Below, piece by piece: positions 24,267 through 33,053 of a stretch of 64,000 nucleotides of DNA (position 1 is its first letter; each line of letters begins with the position of its first letter). Source of the DNA: Macrococcoides psychrotolerans (lineage in GTDB: Bacteria > Bacillota > Bacilli > Staphylococcales > Staphylococcaceae). The position numbers and the translations under genes are program-made. A model generated the notes under the pieces. That model searched no databases, was not told the origin of the DNA, and saw only the letters and a list, made by a program, of their open reading frames with translations. The DNA lies in the NCBI RefSeq assembly GCF_038095555.1, contig NZ_CP124591.1, forward strand, positions 1,240,001 to 1,304,000, read 5' to 3'.

Positions 24267-26496
24267 ATTTATTATCCTTTAATTCCTTGCGCATCGTAGA
24301 GATTTCATTTTGGCCTAACTTTACTGTTATTCTGCCATCTGACTGCGTATTATAAATCAGCTTATTATACTCAATTAGTCGTTTGATTGTCTCTTCATGC
24401 GGATGACCATACCTGTTGTTTCGCCCGGCAGATATCATTGCTGTTTTAAATTCACGTTTTAATAGTGCATCACCTGTACTTGTATCGGATCCGTGATGGC
24501 CAATCTTAACGATATCGATCCTTGATGAAATATGAGCCAGCACCTCTTCTTCCTGCGCTTTGCTCAAATCTCCCGTCAGCAATGCATTGACTTTTTCTCC
24601 TTGAATAAATGTGACGATGCTTTCGTCGTTAATATCATCCCCTTTACTTGCTGTAATTAAGTCAATCCCAGCTATCTTGACCTCTGATTCATCGAATATT
24701 GGAATGTTGTATTGATGAGCAATCGCTTGAAGTGATTTGTATTTCGGTATCGATGCAGCTGTTTTATTTATGATAATGCGCTTTACAAGCTTTAATTTTA
24801 TAAGTTGTTCTGCTTCTCCGATATGATCCAAGTCTGGATGTGTCAATATTAAATCATCGATTTGTGTGATCCCTTTATGATATAGGAATGGTACGATAAT
24901 TTTCTCACTGATGGAACGTGCGTCTCTCCGTTTCTCCCACCCTTCATTGAAATCAAACTTACCGCCGGTATCCACCATCACAACTCTGCCATTATATTCA
25001 ATAACAATACAATCCCCCTGCCCAACATCCAGAACATGTAGTGCGTCTTCATTTTGTATGCGACTAATAAGAATAAGCGCTATACATAGACATATTGCAG
25101 TCACTTGAATACGGGGTTTCTGATGAAATAAATAATAGATTACGCCTATCATGATGACATAATAGATTATATGCTGTGATTTAATAACAAGTGGCAATGC
25201 ATGTAACGACAAAAATTTTTCTACACATATATCATGGAGTAAGAATGCATAGTGGGTCAATGCGTCCAGTATCTCCGGTATAAAATTAAACAACATTAAA
25301 CAAAGTAAAATGAAAGTACAAAGCGGGAAAATAACGAAAGAGAAAAGTGGTATAAATAAAAGATTAGTCAACAATCCGATAAAATAGACGATATTGAAAT
25401 GATAAAAAAGAATGGGTAACGTTGCAACTTGTGAAATGAAATTGGTTAATAAAAAAAGTTTGATTGGCGTTAATTCATAGCTTTGTAATATGAAGATAAA
25501 CGAAAAGCAGATAATATAAGATAGCTGAAATCCAATGTTAAAGATTACAAAAGGTGTCATTATTAAATTTACGATAAATGTAATTGCGAGTGCATCGAGC
25601 ATCGAGATAAATCTTGGCTTCACCAATACGAATGCCATAAATAGTGCTGCACGCACAACGGCTGGTGCTTCTCCTGTCAATATAACATAGCCCGGCAGAA
25701 TAATTAATATCATCAATTTGCTTATATGTAACGGTACATAAAGTCGTTTAAACAAATAATAGAGCTGAACTGTAACCAGTGCAACGTGGCTGCCGCTAAT
25801 CGCATAGAGATGATAGATGCCTAATGTTTTCAAATCATTTAATGTCTTATGATCTAAATATCTCGTATCGCCTGTAGTCAGCGCCGTGATATAGGCACCG
25901 TACTTTAATTGCACCATCTGTTCGCCTAAGTGATAGCGATACAGACGTATGTGATCCAATATCGTTAACGGGTGTTGTCTGCATGAATCAAAATTAACCT
26001 CTTCGATTGTAAGTGTGCCTTTATAGGTGCCATAATATAAATATTCATCATAATGAAATCCCGGCTGATTTGTATTCGGCAATGGCGATTCAGCTGCACT
26101 ACTGAATGCACATTGCTGATAGATGTGGATTCCACGTTTAAGACGTAATTGTTCAGCTTGATCTTTAATCCTATAAACGAACTTATACGTATCGTTATCA
26201 ATGACAATATCACCCATCATCAAGTTGCCATCCACTTTAAACTGCGTTGTAAAATAGCCGGTCGTATTTATCTTAATATCCGATTGGTCATTAAACTGAG
26301 TAACAATCCGGCTGAATGAATGGCTCTCATAATAAAGGTACGTACATAAAAATAATGCTGCATAAATATAAATAAAGCGTGATAAACGCTTCTTATAGAT
26401 AATCATTATCGCTACGAACATCAACATAACGCTGCTTAAATAATCGTACTGACATAAAACTGCAGATATCACTACAAGAACTGCAATTAAGCCCAC
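24265..26496 (-). CDS. comEC: DNA internalization-related competence protein ComEC/Rec2
   Basis: Membrane channel for single-stranded DNA import during natural transformation; 743 residues. An N-terminal pair of membrane helices and a soluble OB-type region (about 60-170) precede the multi-helix competence domain (about 190-450, beginning GAYITALTTGDTRYLD and LYAISGSHVALVT). A C-terminal metallo-beta-lactamase-like domain (about 480-740) contains THPDLDHIGEAEQL and IGHHGSDTSTGDALL, the presumed nuclease centre. The start is GTG, 4 bases after GGAGG. It follows comEB by 12 bases. The protein looks intact, so the uptake machinery may be functional. Confidence 0.95.
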   Translation of the reverse strand: MGLIAVLVVISAVLCQYDYLSSVMLMFVAIMIIYKKRLSRFIYIYAALFLCTYLYYESHSFSRIVTQFNDQSDIKINTTGYFTTQFKVDGNLMMGDIVIDNDTYKFVYRIKDQAEQLRLKRGIHIYQQCAFSSAAESPLPNTNQPGFHYDEYLYYGTYKGTLTIEEVNFDSCRQHPLTILDHIRLYRYHLGEQMVQLKYGAYITALTTGDTRYLDHKTLNDLKTLGIYHLYAISGSHVALVTVQLYYLFKRLYVPLHISKLMILIILPGYVILTGEAPAVVRAALFMAFVLVKPRFISMLDALAITFIVNLIMTPFVIFNIGFQLSYIICFSFIFILQSYELTPIKLFLLTNFISQVATLPILFYHFNIVYFIGLLTNLLFIPLFSFVIFPLCTFILLCLMLFNFIPEILDALTHYAFLLHDICVEKFLSLHALPLVIKSQHIIYYVIMIGVIYYLFHQKPRIQVTAICLCIALILISRIQNEDALHVLDVGQGDCIVIEYNGRVVMVDTGGKFDFNEGWEKRRDARSISEKIIVPFLYHKGITQIDDLILTHPDLDHIGEAEQLIKLKLVKRIIINKTAASIPKYKSLQAIAHQYNIPIFDESEVKIAGIDLITASKGDDINDESIVTFIQGEKVNALLTGDLSKAQEEEVLAHISSRIDIVKIGHHGSDTSTGDALLKREFKTAMISAGRNNRYGHPHEETIKRLIEYNKLIYNTQSDGRITVKLGQNEISTMRKELKDNK

Positions 26497-26508
26497 ATAT
26501 CCTCCGTT

Positions 26509-26970
26509 CTACATTTGTTCAAAATAATGGACAACATGATGTGGATTAAAGTCAATCTTCTCAGTATCAACGTGATTCTTATCCAGCAGTTCTATGGCAT
26601 AAGGATGATTCTTATAATCCTCTGCATAGTAAATTTTCTTAATGCCTGCCTGAATGAGTGACTTCGTACAATGAATACACGGAAAGTGTGTGACATAAAT
26701 ATCAGCGCCTTCAGTCGTTACACCCATTTTAGCGCATTGTAATAATGCATTCATCTCGGCATGTATCGTTCTGATACAGTGTCCATCTTCAACATAGCAT
26801 CCTGCATCTATACAGTGCACTTCACCTGATACTGAACCGTTGTATCCACCTGCGATAATACGATTATCCTTGACAATTGTTGCACCGACACTGAGTCTTG
26901 TACACGTTGAGCGTAATGCTAACAACTGACTTTGCGCCATAAAGTACTCTTTCCACTGTATACGTTCCAT
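26509..26970 (-). CDS. comEB: ComE operon protein 2, dCMP deaminase-like
   Basis: Cytidine/deoxycytidylate deaminase-fold protein of 153 residues. The zinc motif is complete: TIHAEMNALLQC (His and catalytic Glu) and PCIHC. A GTG at 26979 is in frame but overlaps GGAG; the ATG at 26970 has an 8-base spacing and gives the usual MERIQWKEYFMAQS start. It sits between comEA and comEC, as in Bacillus and staphylococci. In Bacillus it is dispensable for DNA uptake, so nucleotide metabolism is the safer functional call. Confidence 0.93.
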   Translation of the reverse strand: MERIQWKEYFMAQSQLLALRSTCTRLSVGATIVKDNRIIAGGYNGSVSGEVHCIDAGCYVEDGHCIRTIHAEMNALLQCAKMGVTTEGADIYVTHFPCIHCTKSLIQAGIKKIYYAEDYKNHPYAIELLDKNHVDTEKIDFNPHHVVHYFEQM

Positions 26971-27027
26971 AACATCCACTCCAAGTCATTTTGATACAAT
27001 TGTAATATGATATTTATGCTAAATCAA

Positions 27028-27693
27028 TCATACTTCTATATATTCCTTTAAACTTTCATATGTCTTGTCTCCTATACCTCGTATTTCTTTAATTTCTTCG
27101 ATAGCTTTAAACCCTCCGTTATCTGTTCTGTACTTAATAATATCCTGCGCTTTCTTCGGACCAATTCCAGGTATTTCCTCAAGCTCAGACTGTTCTGCCT
27201 GATTAATATTAATCTTACTCTGTACGTTGCTTCCAGAATTACTTTCAGGATGCCCCCCGGTATTCTGATAGAGCGTATATTTGTCCGTCTTCACTTCACC
27301 TTTAAATGGAATATAGATCACAAGGGCATCACGTACTTCTTGAGATAAGTTCACTGCCTCCAGATCTGCATTCGGAAGTACTTCAGCATGTTTTAATACA
27401 TCATGTACACGCTCACCTTGCTGTGCATCATAGACACCGCCATACTTGACAGCGCCTTTCACATCAACTTTAATATTCTGTGCTGTACTTTCCTCAGTCT
27501 CTTCTTCCTTCTGTAAGGCTACCTCAGAAGTTTCAGCCGGTTGTTGTATTTCTTCCTCACTAATTTCTGTACTTGATATTGATTTCATCAATACAATCAT
27601 CCCAACGATAAAGGTTACGATTGTTAATCCGATCATCTGCTTGTTCACATTGTATCTGTCTAGTAGCGCCCCGAAATTTAATAATTTCTGCAA
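27028..27693 (-). CDS. comEA: Competence protein ComEA (DNA receptor)
   Basis: Membrane-anchored double-stranded DNA receptor for transformation; 221 residues. One membrane segment (about residues 21-38) is followed by a Q/E-rich linker, a SLBB domain (about 72-130, VDVKGAVKYGGVYDAQQGERV) and two C-terminal helix-hairpin-helix motifs (ININQAEQSELEEIPGIGPK and FKAIEEIKEIRGIGDKTYE). The start is TTG at 27693, 7 bases after AGGAGG. That ribosome binding site is paired inside a leader hairpin, suggesting translational or attenuation control. Confidence 0.95.
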   Translation of the reverse strand: MQKLLNFGALLDRYNVNKQMIGLTIVTFIVGMIVLMKSISSTEISEEEIQQPAETSEVALQKEEETEESTAQNIKVDVKGAVKYGGVYDAQQGERVHDVLKHAEVLPNADLEAVNLSQEVRDALVIYIPFKGEVKTDKYTLYQNTGGHPESNSGSNVQSKININQAEQSELEEIPGIGPKKAQDIIKYRTDNGGFKAIEEIKEIRGIGDKTYESLKEYIEV

Positions 27694-27725
27694 AAAAACA
27701 CCTCCTGAATAGTTATATCAGGAAG
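27692..27725 (-). promoter_or_regulatory. comEA leader hairpin sequestering the ribosome binding site
   Basis: On the minus strand CTTCCTGA (27725-27718) pairs with TCAGGAGG (27708-27701) around a 9-base loop, eight pairs including one T-G. The right arm contains the AGGAGG of comEA, and a TGTTTTTTT run follows directly, so the element can be read either as a site-occluding hairpin or as an attenuator. Confidence 0.6.
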
Positions 27726-27771
27726 TGAACAAAATCTCTTATTTGTAACAATTTAAAATTTATTTTATCTA

Positions 27772-28488
27772 TCATCGTTTTTTTGCGACAAAAAATACGC
27801 GTTCTACGTCGTCAGTTTCCGTCACTTGCGCTTCATTAAAATCAAAGAATACTCTCTCGATATCAAATCCTGCCTGTTCGAGCTGCATCTTATAGAAATC
27901 AATCGGGAACGTACGTTGTTCATGAGATTCATCGAATCTATCATAACGTGTTCCATCTGATACGAAAAAGGTCATATCATGATACACAGAAAATGGTGTC
28001 TCACCTTTAATGGCATGCCATATATACACAACGTCTGATAGATCGTCACTATAGGTTGCATTATTGAAGTAGCGCTCAAACTTCTGAACACTATGCACAT
28101 CAAAAATAAATGTACCTTCACGTTTCAGATGCGCATACACATTTTGAAATGTGCGGGCTATAGCATCTTCATCTTGCAGGTAGTTTAGACTGTCACATAA
28201 ACACGTAATCGTATCGAATGATTTCGCAAGATTAAGTTCAGTCATATCCTGTGCAATAAATTGTGCATTGCCTACATTATGCTGAGCAACAGCAAGCATA
28301 TCCTCACTTAGATCGACACCGATCTTTTCATTGGCAGTGACGAGCTGCAATAACTTTCCTGTCCCCGTCGCAACATCTAGAATCGAGCCCTCTGCTGGGA
28401 TATATCGCTGAACGATCTGTGCCCAGGTGTCATAAGGCTGATCATACATAAATCGATCATAGATGTGCGCAAATTGCCCGTATTCCAT
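27772..28488 (-). CDS. yqeM: Class I SAM-dependent methyltransferase (YqeM type)
   Basis: Putative methyltransferase of 238 residues, with the SAM-binding motif GSILDVATGTGKLL (about 35-48), an acidic second motif IGVDLSEDMLAVA, and FDTITCLCDSLNYLQD after it. The substrate is unknown. It overlaps rsfS by one base (TAATG) and lies upstream of comEA. The same order (nadD, yqeK, rsfS, yqeM, comEA) is kept in Bacillus. Confidence 0.88.
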   Translation of the reverse strand: MEYGQFAHIYDRFMYDQPYDTWAQIVQRYIPAEGSILDVATGTGKLLQLVTANEKIGVDLSEDMLAVAQHNVGNAQFIAQDMTELNLAKSFDTITCLCDSLNYLQDEDAIARTFQNVYAHLKREGTFIFDVHSVQKFERYFNNATYSDDLSDVVYIWHAIKGETPFSVYHDMTFFVSDGTRYDRFDESHEQRTFPIDFYKMQLEQAGFDIERVFFDFNEAQVTETDDVERVFFVAKKR

Positions 28489-28841
28489 TATATCGTTTCC
28501 GACTCGTACGTAATGATTTCCTGATCTCGGAATAATTTCTCTAAATTATAATAATCACGTTCTTCATGATGGAAGACATGCACTACAACATCTCCAAGAT
28601 CCACAAGTACCCAACGCGCTTCATTAAATCCTTCCAGACGGTTAACTTCAATGCCATTCTTTTGTGCTTCGTCTTTAACTTCGCGTGCAATTGCTTGTAC
28701 TTGTCGATCAGAATTTCCCTCACAGATTACAAAATAATCCGTAATACCCGTTACATCTGCGACATTTATACCAATAATATCTTCTGCTCGTTTGTTATCA
28801 CATGCATTAAATGCAAGCTCCAATAATACTTTACTATTCAT
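28488..28841 (-). CDS. rsfS: Ribosomal silencing factor RsfS
   Basis: Binds ribosomal protein L14 and blocks subunit joining under starvation; also involved in 50S biogenesis. At 117 residues it has the family length, with ITDYFVICEGNSDRQVQAIA and GFNEARWVLVDLGDVVVHVFHHEERDYYNLEKLF. The first in-frame ATG (28850) abuts AAAGG; the ATG at 28841, nine bases downstream of it, is the better start. It follows yqeK by 12 bases. Confidence 0.95.
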   Translation of the reverse strand: MNSKVLLELAFNACDNKRAEDIIGINVADVTGITDYFVICEGNSDRQVQAIAREVKDEAQKNGIEVNRLEGFNEARWVLVDLGDVVVHVFHHEERDYYNLEKLFRDQEIITYESETI

Positions 28842-28853
28842 TAAATCCATCCT

Positions 28854-29420
28854 TTATCTTTGTAAATTATAATAATTAAGACATTCAATCGTTTTCGGAT
28901 AAATTGTCTTATCATTTTCAACTAAATAGAGTGTCGTACGTTTTGAAATTTCATATATTGCTTTGTCTAAATTTTGCTCGTTATACACGATGTCTCTAAT
29001 CTCATCAACACCAGGCTGTGTTCTACCCGGCTCAATATAATCACTCACAAATATAATTTTTTCATTTAATCTCATCTGCTTACGGCCACAAGTGTGATGA
29101 TAGATCGCATGATATATTTCTTCATCTTCAATATGATGTTCATGCTTCATAATTTCAGCTGCAACAGGTCCATGTAATATTTCTGAGTTGTAAGCCAGTA
29201 GTTCATTATCAAGTTCATAATGTGTCACTGCCTGATAAAGTACGCTTAAATCATCATACTTTGCATAATCGTGCAATATCCCTGCAATCTCTACGACATC
29301 TTTGTCACCACCGAACATTTCAGCGAGTTTAACACCTGTTTCAGCAACACGTAATGAATGTTCAAATCGCTTCTTAGGTAATTTCTCTTCTACTAATTTA
29401 ATCGCTTTTTTTCTCTTCAT
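28854..29420 (-). CDS. yqeK: HD-domain hydrolase YqeK (symmetrical Ap4A hydrolase)
   Basis: HD-fold phosphohydrolase of 188 residues. Homologues in Firmicutes split Ap4A symmetrically into two ADP. Metal-binding residues are visible as H21 (FEHSLRVA), H50-D51 (GILHDYAKYDD), and later histidines in HGPVAAEIMKHEHHIEDEEIYHAIYHHTCG. GAGGAG precedes the ATG. Its start lies 23 bases inside nadD, which implies coupled translation with the NAD-synthesis enzyme. Confidence 0.92.
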   Translation of the reverse strand: MKRKKAIKLVEEKLPKKRFEHSLRVAETGVKLAEMFGGDKDVVEIAGILHDYAKYDDLSVLYQAVTHYELDNELLAYNSEILHGPVAAEIMKHEHHIEDEEIYHAIYHHTCGRKQMRLNEKIIFVSDYIEPGRTQPGVDEIRDIVYNEQNLDKAIYEISKRTTLYLVENDKTIYPKTIECLNYYNLQR

Positions 29421-29976
29421 ACAAGTGCTCCTCTCTAATATACTTCTCTACATCGTCTAGTAGTAAGCATTTCACTGACTGTCCATTAAGCATACGCTTC
29501 CTAATATCAGTAGCACTCACATCCATCCTTGGCAATGTAAAAGGTATAAAAGGCTCTCTTAAATTCAGTTCATCACGCGATCTGTTCACGACGATGAACG
29601 ATGCAAGTGAAGTAATTGCTTCTAGATTGTACCATTTATCAATCGCTTCGTACTGATCATATCCGATTAATATTTTTAGCGTGCAATTTTTATACTTTTC
29701 CTTCAAATATAAAACAGTATGATACGTATAACTCTTTCCTGACTGCTCTATTTCAAACGTATCAATTTCACCGAAAGTTAAATATTCAATCGTCTGTTCT
29801 ATCATATTTAACCGATGTTGATCTGATACGTTTGGTCTTGATGTTTTATGCGGGCTTTGTCCTGCTGGCATGAAGATAAATTTATCTGGTCTAAACTGCT
29901 GATACACTTCATTTGCAACAAATGCATGACCAATATGAACAGGATCGAATGAGCCACCGTAAAGTATGATTTCCAT
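29398..29976 (-). CDS. nadD: Nicotinate-nucleotide adenylyltransferase
   Basis: Transfers AMP from ATP to nicotinic acid mononucleotide in NAD synthesis. The 192 residues show the nucleotidyltransferase motif GGSFDPVHIGH (7-17, with H14 and H17) and the C-terminal MDVSATDIRKR segment, equivalent to the ISSTxxR motif. Its ATG overlaps the yhbY stop, with no strong ribosome binding site, so it is likely translated by coupling. Confidence 0.96.
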   Translation of the reverse strand: MEIILYGGSFDPVHIGHAFVANEVYQQFRPDKFIFMPAGQSPHKTSRPNVSDQHRLNMIEQTIEYLTFGEIDTFEIEQSGKSYTYHTVLYLKEKYKNCTLKILIGYDQYEAIDKWYNLEAITSLASFIVVNRSRDELNLREPFIPFTLPRMDVSATDIRKRMLNGQSVKCLLLDDVEKYIREEHLYEEKKSD

Positions 29977-30269
29977 TAGCGTGGGAGTTCTATTTTTTTA
30001 TGATTTACTGAAGGTTTATACAGAATAATTGTCGAACCGATGACTTGTACAAGCTCCCCGTACACACGGCGTGCAATTGTTTCTGCAAGCTCCTCTTTAT
30101 CATCCATATTATTCTGCAATACACTGACTTTTATGAGTTCACGTTTTTCCAGTACATCATTTAATTGCTCAATTAAGTTATTGCTAATACCACCTTTACC
30201 AATTTGAAAGATTGGGTCCAAATTATGAGCTTTTGCGCGTAAATATCTTCTTTGTTTTCCTGTTAACAT
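29976..30269 (-). CDS. yhbY: Ribosome assembly RNA-binding protein YhbY (CRM domain)
   Basis: Small RNA-binding protein of 97 residues made of a single CRM domain (MLTGKQRRYLRAKAHNLDPI, IGKGGISNNLIEQLNDVLE with its GxxG loop). CRM proteins associate with pre-50S particles. AAAGGAG precedes the ATG. It lies between aroE (11 bases upstream) and nadD in the conserved yqeH-aroE-yhbY-nadD-yqeK-rsfS block. Confidence 0.94.
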   Translation of the reverse strand: MLTGKQRRYLRAKAHNLDPIFQIGKGGISNNLIEQLNDVLEKRELIKVSVLQNNMDDKEELAETIARRVYGELVQVIGSTIILYKPSVNHKKIELPR

Positions 30270-30280
30270 AATGTGCTCCT

Positions 30281-31066
30281 TTATAAATGATTTATTACAG
30301 CTTGTTTCATCGCTGCTTTATTCGCTTGCTTACCAGTCCATATTTCATAACTCAGCGCACCTTGATTCACAAACATATCAAGGCCGTTGATAATCTTTAA
30401 TCCTCGTTGTGCTGCACTTTGCAGTATCGGTGTCGTGTCAGGTGTATATATAATGTCGCATACGACAGCACTTGACTTCAACTGGGCTATATCGATTAAA
30501 GTCTCCGACATAAATCCCTCCATCCCGACCGGTGTCGTGTTGATAACAATATCCGCTTGCTGAATGATCACGTCACTCTCCTCATACTTGTAAGCGTCTA
30601 TTTGAAACGGCCAGTCTGCAACACGATTACAATTTCTGTTCAGTACAGTAACTTTATTATCTTTAAATAACGTATAACATATCGCTCGACTCGCACCACC
30701 AGCCCCGAGTACGACAATATTCTTTCCACCAATATGTTCCTCTATAGATGCTTTAAATCCTGCACCGTCTGTATTATAGCCATACCATACACCATCTTTA
30801 ATGTGCACCGTATTAATTGCACCAATCATCTGCGCTTTTGTGTCTACTACATCCACAACTTGCAACATATCCACTTTATACGGAATCGTAATATTAAAGC
30901 CGTCAATGGCCTTCTCGTGAATAATATCTCTCAAATGATGAAAGTGTTTCGGATCGATGTGAAGTGCAGTGTATTCATCATCAGTTTGCAACGCTTTGAA
31001 ATTGGCATGGTGCATCAACGGTGATAGTGAATGTTTAATAGGATGACCTATAACTGCAAATTTCAT
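30281..31066 (-). CDS. aroE: Shikimate dehydrogenase (NADP+)
   Basis: Reduces 3-dehydroshikimate to shikimate in aromatic amino acid synthesis; 261 residues. Substrate-binding SLSPLMHH and the catalytic-lysine segment GFNITIPYKVDML are visible, followed by the NADP-binding Rossmann loop VVLGAGGASRAI and the C-terminal GLDMFVNQGALSYEIWTG. It lies 10 bases after yqeH. Confidence 0.97.
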   Translation of the reverse strand: MKFAVIGHPIKHSLSPLMHHANFKALQTDDEYTALHIDPKHFHHLRDIIHEKAIDGFNITIPYKVDMLQVVDVVDTKAQMIGAINTVHIKDGVWYGYNTDGAGFKASIEEHIGGKNIVVLGAGGASRAICYTLFKDNKVTVLNRNCNRVADWPFQIDAYKYEESDVIIQQADIVINTTPVGMEGFMSETLIDIAQLKSSAVVCDIIYTPDTTPILQSAAQRGLKIINGLDMFVNQGALSYEIWTGKQANKAAMKQAVINHL

Positions 31067-31076
31067 AATGTCACCT

Positions 31077-32174
31077 CTACAATATGCTCGGTCTTAAATA
31101 TACATCAACTTGCTTCGGTGCATGTACGATGATTTGCGCACCTTTATCCACCGTAATAAAACCGAGGCCTGAAATAATGATATCCTGTTTCTCTTCTTTC
31201 ACAGATAACTGAACTTGCTTCACATTATCAAAATCAAATTCGCCACTACCAGGAGGTACTAATAGTTCACCAATCTGACGATGCCACAAACTTTGCGCAT
31301 TATCTGTCTTTGTTCTATGAATGTTCAGTAAATTGCTTACGAAACAGTTTAAGCTTCTTCTACCTCCAGACACATAATCAACGCGTACTAAGCCTCCTAG
31401 AAACAACGTCTGTCCTTCGTTTAACTGGAAGTTACGAGGCTTGATTTCTTGTTTTGGCATAATTACTTTGAGTTCCTTATCAGTAACGTAATGGGTCATC
31501 TGGTGTGCCTGGATGATACCCGGTGTATCAAACAGAAATGAATGTTCATCGAGTGGAATATCGATTAAATCAAGCGTTGTGCCCGGGAAGTGACTTGTCG
31601 TAATAACATCTTTCTCACCCACGCTCGTCTCAATCAATTTATTAATTAAAGTCGATTTACCGACGTTTGTCGTCCCTACAACATAGACGTCCTGATTTGA
31701 TCTTAAAGTTTCAATCGACTCAAGCAGTTCTTCAATACCGTGATTTTTCTGTGCCGAAATTAATACGACGTCATCTGGATTCATACCAAGTGCTTTCGCC
31801 TGTTTTTCAATCCATAGTTTTACACGGCGTTTGTTAATCAGTTTCGGTAATAGATCCATTTTGTTCGCAGCAATGATGACCTTCTTATTACCTACGATAC
31901 GCTTTAATCCGTTAATCCATGAACCTTGAAAATCAAATACATCTATCACATTAACAATGATTCCTTGTTTTTCGCTCAATGCATTTAACATCGTTAAAAA
32001 GTCATCGCTTGTCATATTTACGTCCTGAATCTCATTATAATGCTTTAATCTAAAGCAACGTTTGCATATGACGTCTTCTTTCTTTAAACTTGAAGCAGGT
32101 ACATATCCAGGTTTATTCTGATCATCTGACTGAAGTTCTGCACCGCAACCGATACATTTCATGTGTTCACTCAA
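31077..32174 (-). CDS. yqeH: Ribosome biogenesis GTPase YqeH
   Basis: Circularly permuted GTPase needed for 30S assembly; 365 residues. A treble-clef zinc motif (C7, C10 in CIGCG, then CKRC) precedes the permuted order G4 (ANKMDLL), G5 (ISAQK), G1 (GTTNVGKST), then G3 (DTPG). A C-terminal RNA-binding domain follows. An earlier in-frame ATG at 32219 is possible, but the TTG at 32174, with GGAGG 7 bases upstream, gives the family-like N-terminus MSEHMKCIGCG. It heads the aroE-yhbY-nadD-yqeK-rsfS-yqeM run. Confidence 0.95.
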   Translation of the reverse strand: MSEHMKCIGCGAELQSDDQNKPGYVPASSLKKEDVICKRCFRLKHYNEIQDVNMTSDDFLTMLNALSEKQGIIVNVIDVFDFQGSWINGLKRIVGNKKVIIAANKMDLLPKLINKRRVKLWIEKQAKALGMNPDDVVLISAQKNHGIEELLESIETLRSNQDVYVVGTTNVGKSTLINKLIETSVGEKDVITTSHFPGTTLDLIDIPLDEHSFLFDTPGIIQAHQMTHYVTDKELKVIMPKQEIKPRNFQLNEGQTLFLGGLVRVDYVSGGRRSLNCFVSNLLNIHRTKTDNAQSLWHRQIGELLVPPGSGEFDFDNVKQVQLSVKEEKQDIIISGLGFITVDKGAQIIVHAPKQVDVYLRPSIL

Positions 32175-32249
32175 ATTATATTCCTCCATTATTAAACTCA
32201 CTATTGTATATTTTATCATAAATGATGTTATTAGTATTGCAAGTCACAA

Positions 32250-32279
32250 TAAAAAAGGACGAGACATACGTCCCATCCT
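32250..32279 (-). terminator. Intrinsic terminator after tRNA-Gly
   Basis: Ten-base-pair stem AGGATGGGAC/GTCTCGTCCT (two G-T pairs, loop GTAT) at 32256-32279, followed on the minus strand by TTTTTT. Confidence 0.88.
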
Positions 32280-32286
32280 ATTTAGA

Positions 32287-32357
32287 AGCGGGTGATCGGA
32301 ATCGAACCGACAACATCAGCTTGGAAGGCTGAGGTTTTACCACTAAACTACACCCGC
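32287..32357 (-). tRNA. tRNA-Gly (anticodon UCC)
   Basis: A 71-base gene on the minus strand. Acceptor stem GCGGGTG/CACCCGC, D-arm with GTTTAGTGGTAAAAC, anticodon stem TCAGC/GCTGA around CTTCCAA (anticodon TCC), T-arm GTCGG-TTCGATT-CCGAT, discriminator T. CCA is not encoded. It is a solitary tRNA between yqeG and yqeH with its own terminator. Its product is a ligand type for the glyS T-box in this window. Confidence 0.97.
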
Positions 32358-32378
32358 ATATATCAACTTTGTAAGATA

Positions 32379-32407
32379 ATAATACAAAAATTATTTTACA
32401 AAGTAAA
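32379..32407 (-). promoter_or_regulatory. Candidate promoter of tRNA-Gly
   Basis: Minus strand: -35 TTTACT (32407-32402), 17-base spacer, -10 TATTAT (32384-32379), 22 bases upstream of the tRNA 5' end. It is AT-rich and only moderately close to consensus. Confidence 0.42.
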
Positions 32408-32435
32408 GGATTAATTTTACATTATCGATATAAAA

Positions 32436-32960
32436 TTAATCCTCCCACGTGATATATCCCTTTTTCTTAAAGTACGCTAAAAACTTACGCTCCATCATAC
32501 GGTTCACTCTCGTTTTCCATTCGTCGTTTGCTTTGACCGGGACGACCATAATAGAATAGAATCCATTTGAGTTGGCAGCTAGAACATCCGTCATCATCTG
32601 ATCACCGATAACAACTGTTTCTGCCGGTTTCACATTCATCGCCTTTACAGCCTTCTTAAATGCTTGTCCCATTGGTTTACGTGCTCCAAAGATATAATCA
32701 ACTTCAAGTGGTGTTGCAAACGTTGCTACACGTGCTTGATTGTTATTCGACACAATCGTCACTTGAATGCCTGCTTCACGCATACCATTGAACCATTCAA
32801 TCACTTCAGGCGTAGCAAGTTCAACATCCCAGCCGACTAACGTATTATCGAGATCAGTTATTATTGCCTTTACACCTCTGCCTGTTAATTCTTCCGGCGT
32901 AATTTCAAATACTGACTTTGCATACTTGCTTGGTAACAAATATTTTTTAAATATTCCCAT
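32436..32960 (-). CDS. yqeG: YqeG family HAD-type phosphatase
   Basis: HAD superfamily (subfamily IIIA) phosphatase of 174 residues with the nucleophile motif ITDLDNT (D36, D38, T40), a TIVSNN motif II, and GDQMMTDVLAAN as the metal-binding motif. The physiological substrate is not established; homologues resemble phosphatidylglycerophosphatases. A longer frame opens at 33017, but AGAGGTG lies 5 bases before the ATG at 32960. In other Firmicutes yqeG directly precedes yqeH; here tRNA-Gly is placed between them. Confidence 0.9.
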   Translation of the reverse strand: MGIFKKYLLPSKYAKSVFEITPEELTGRGVKAIITDLDNTLVGWDVELATPEVIEWFNGMREAGIQVTIVSNNNQARVATFATPLEVDYIFGARKPMGQAFKKAVKAMNVKPAETVVIGDQMMTDVLAANSNGFYSIMVVPVKANDEWKTRVNRMMERKFLAYFKKKGYITWED

Positions 32961-33009
32961 GATACACCTCTTATATTTATTACATTTATGATACCCACTA
33001 TTCCTTCTG

Positions 33010-33046
33010 TAAAACAAAAGAGCGAACCAAACGATTGATTCGCTCT
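33010..33046 (-). terminator. Intrinsic terminator after the 34-residue peptide gene
   Basis: Twelve-base-pair stem AGAGCGAATCAA/TTGGTTCGCTCT (loop TCGT) at 33019-33046, followed on the minus strand by TTTGTTTT. Confidence 0.88.
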
Positions 33047-33053
33047 GTACAAC

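Noticed and set aside
24265..27693. comE genes as a degenerate, inactive competence locus
   Set aside because: All three genes are full length with intact motifs; nothing in the sequence supports decay.
32287..32357. tRNA-Gly as an integration site with adjacent mobile DNA
   Set aside because: Both sides are core genes (yqeG, yqeH); no integrase, direct repeat of the tRNA 3' end or foreign composition was seen.
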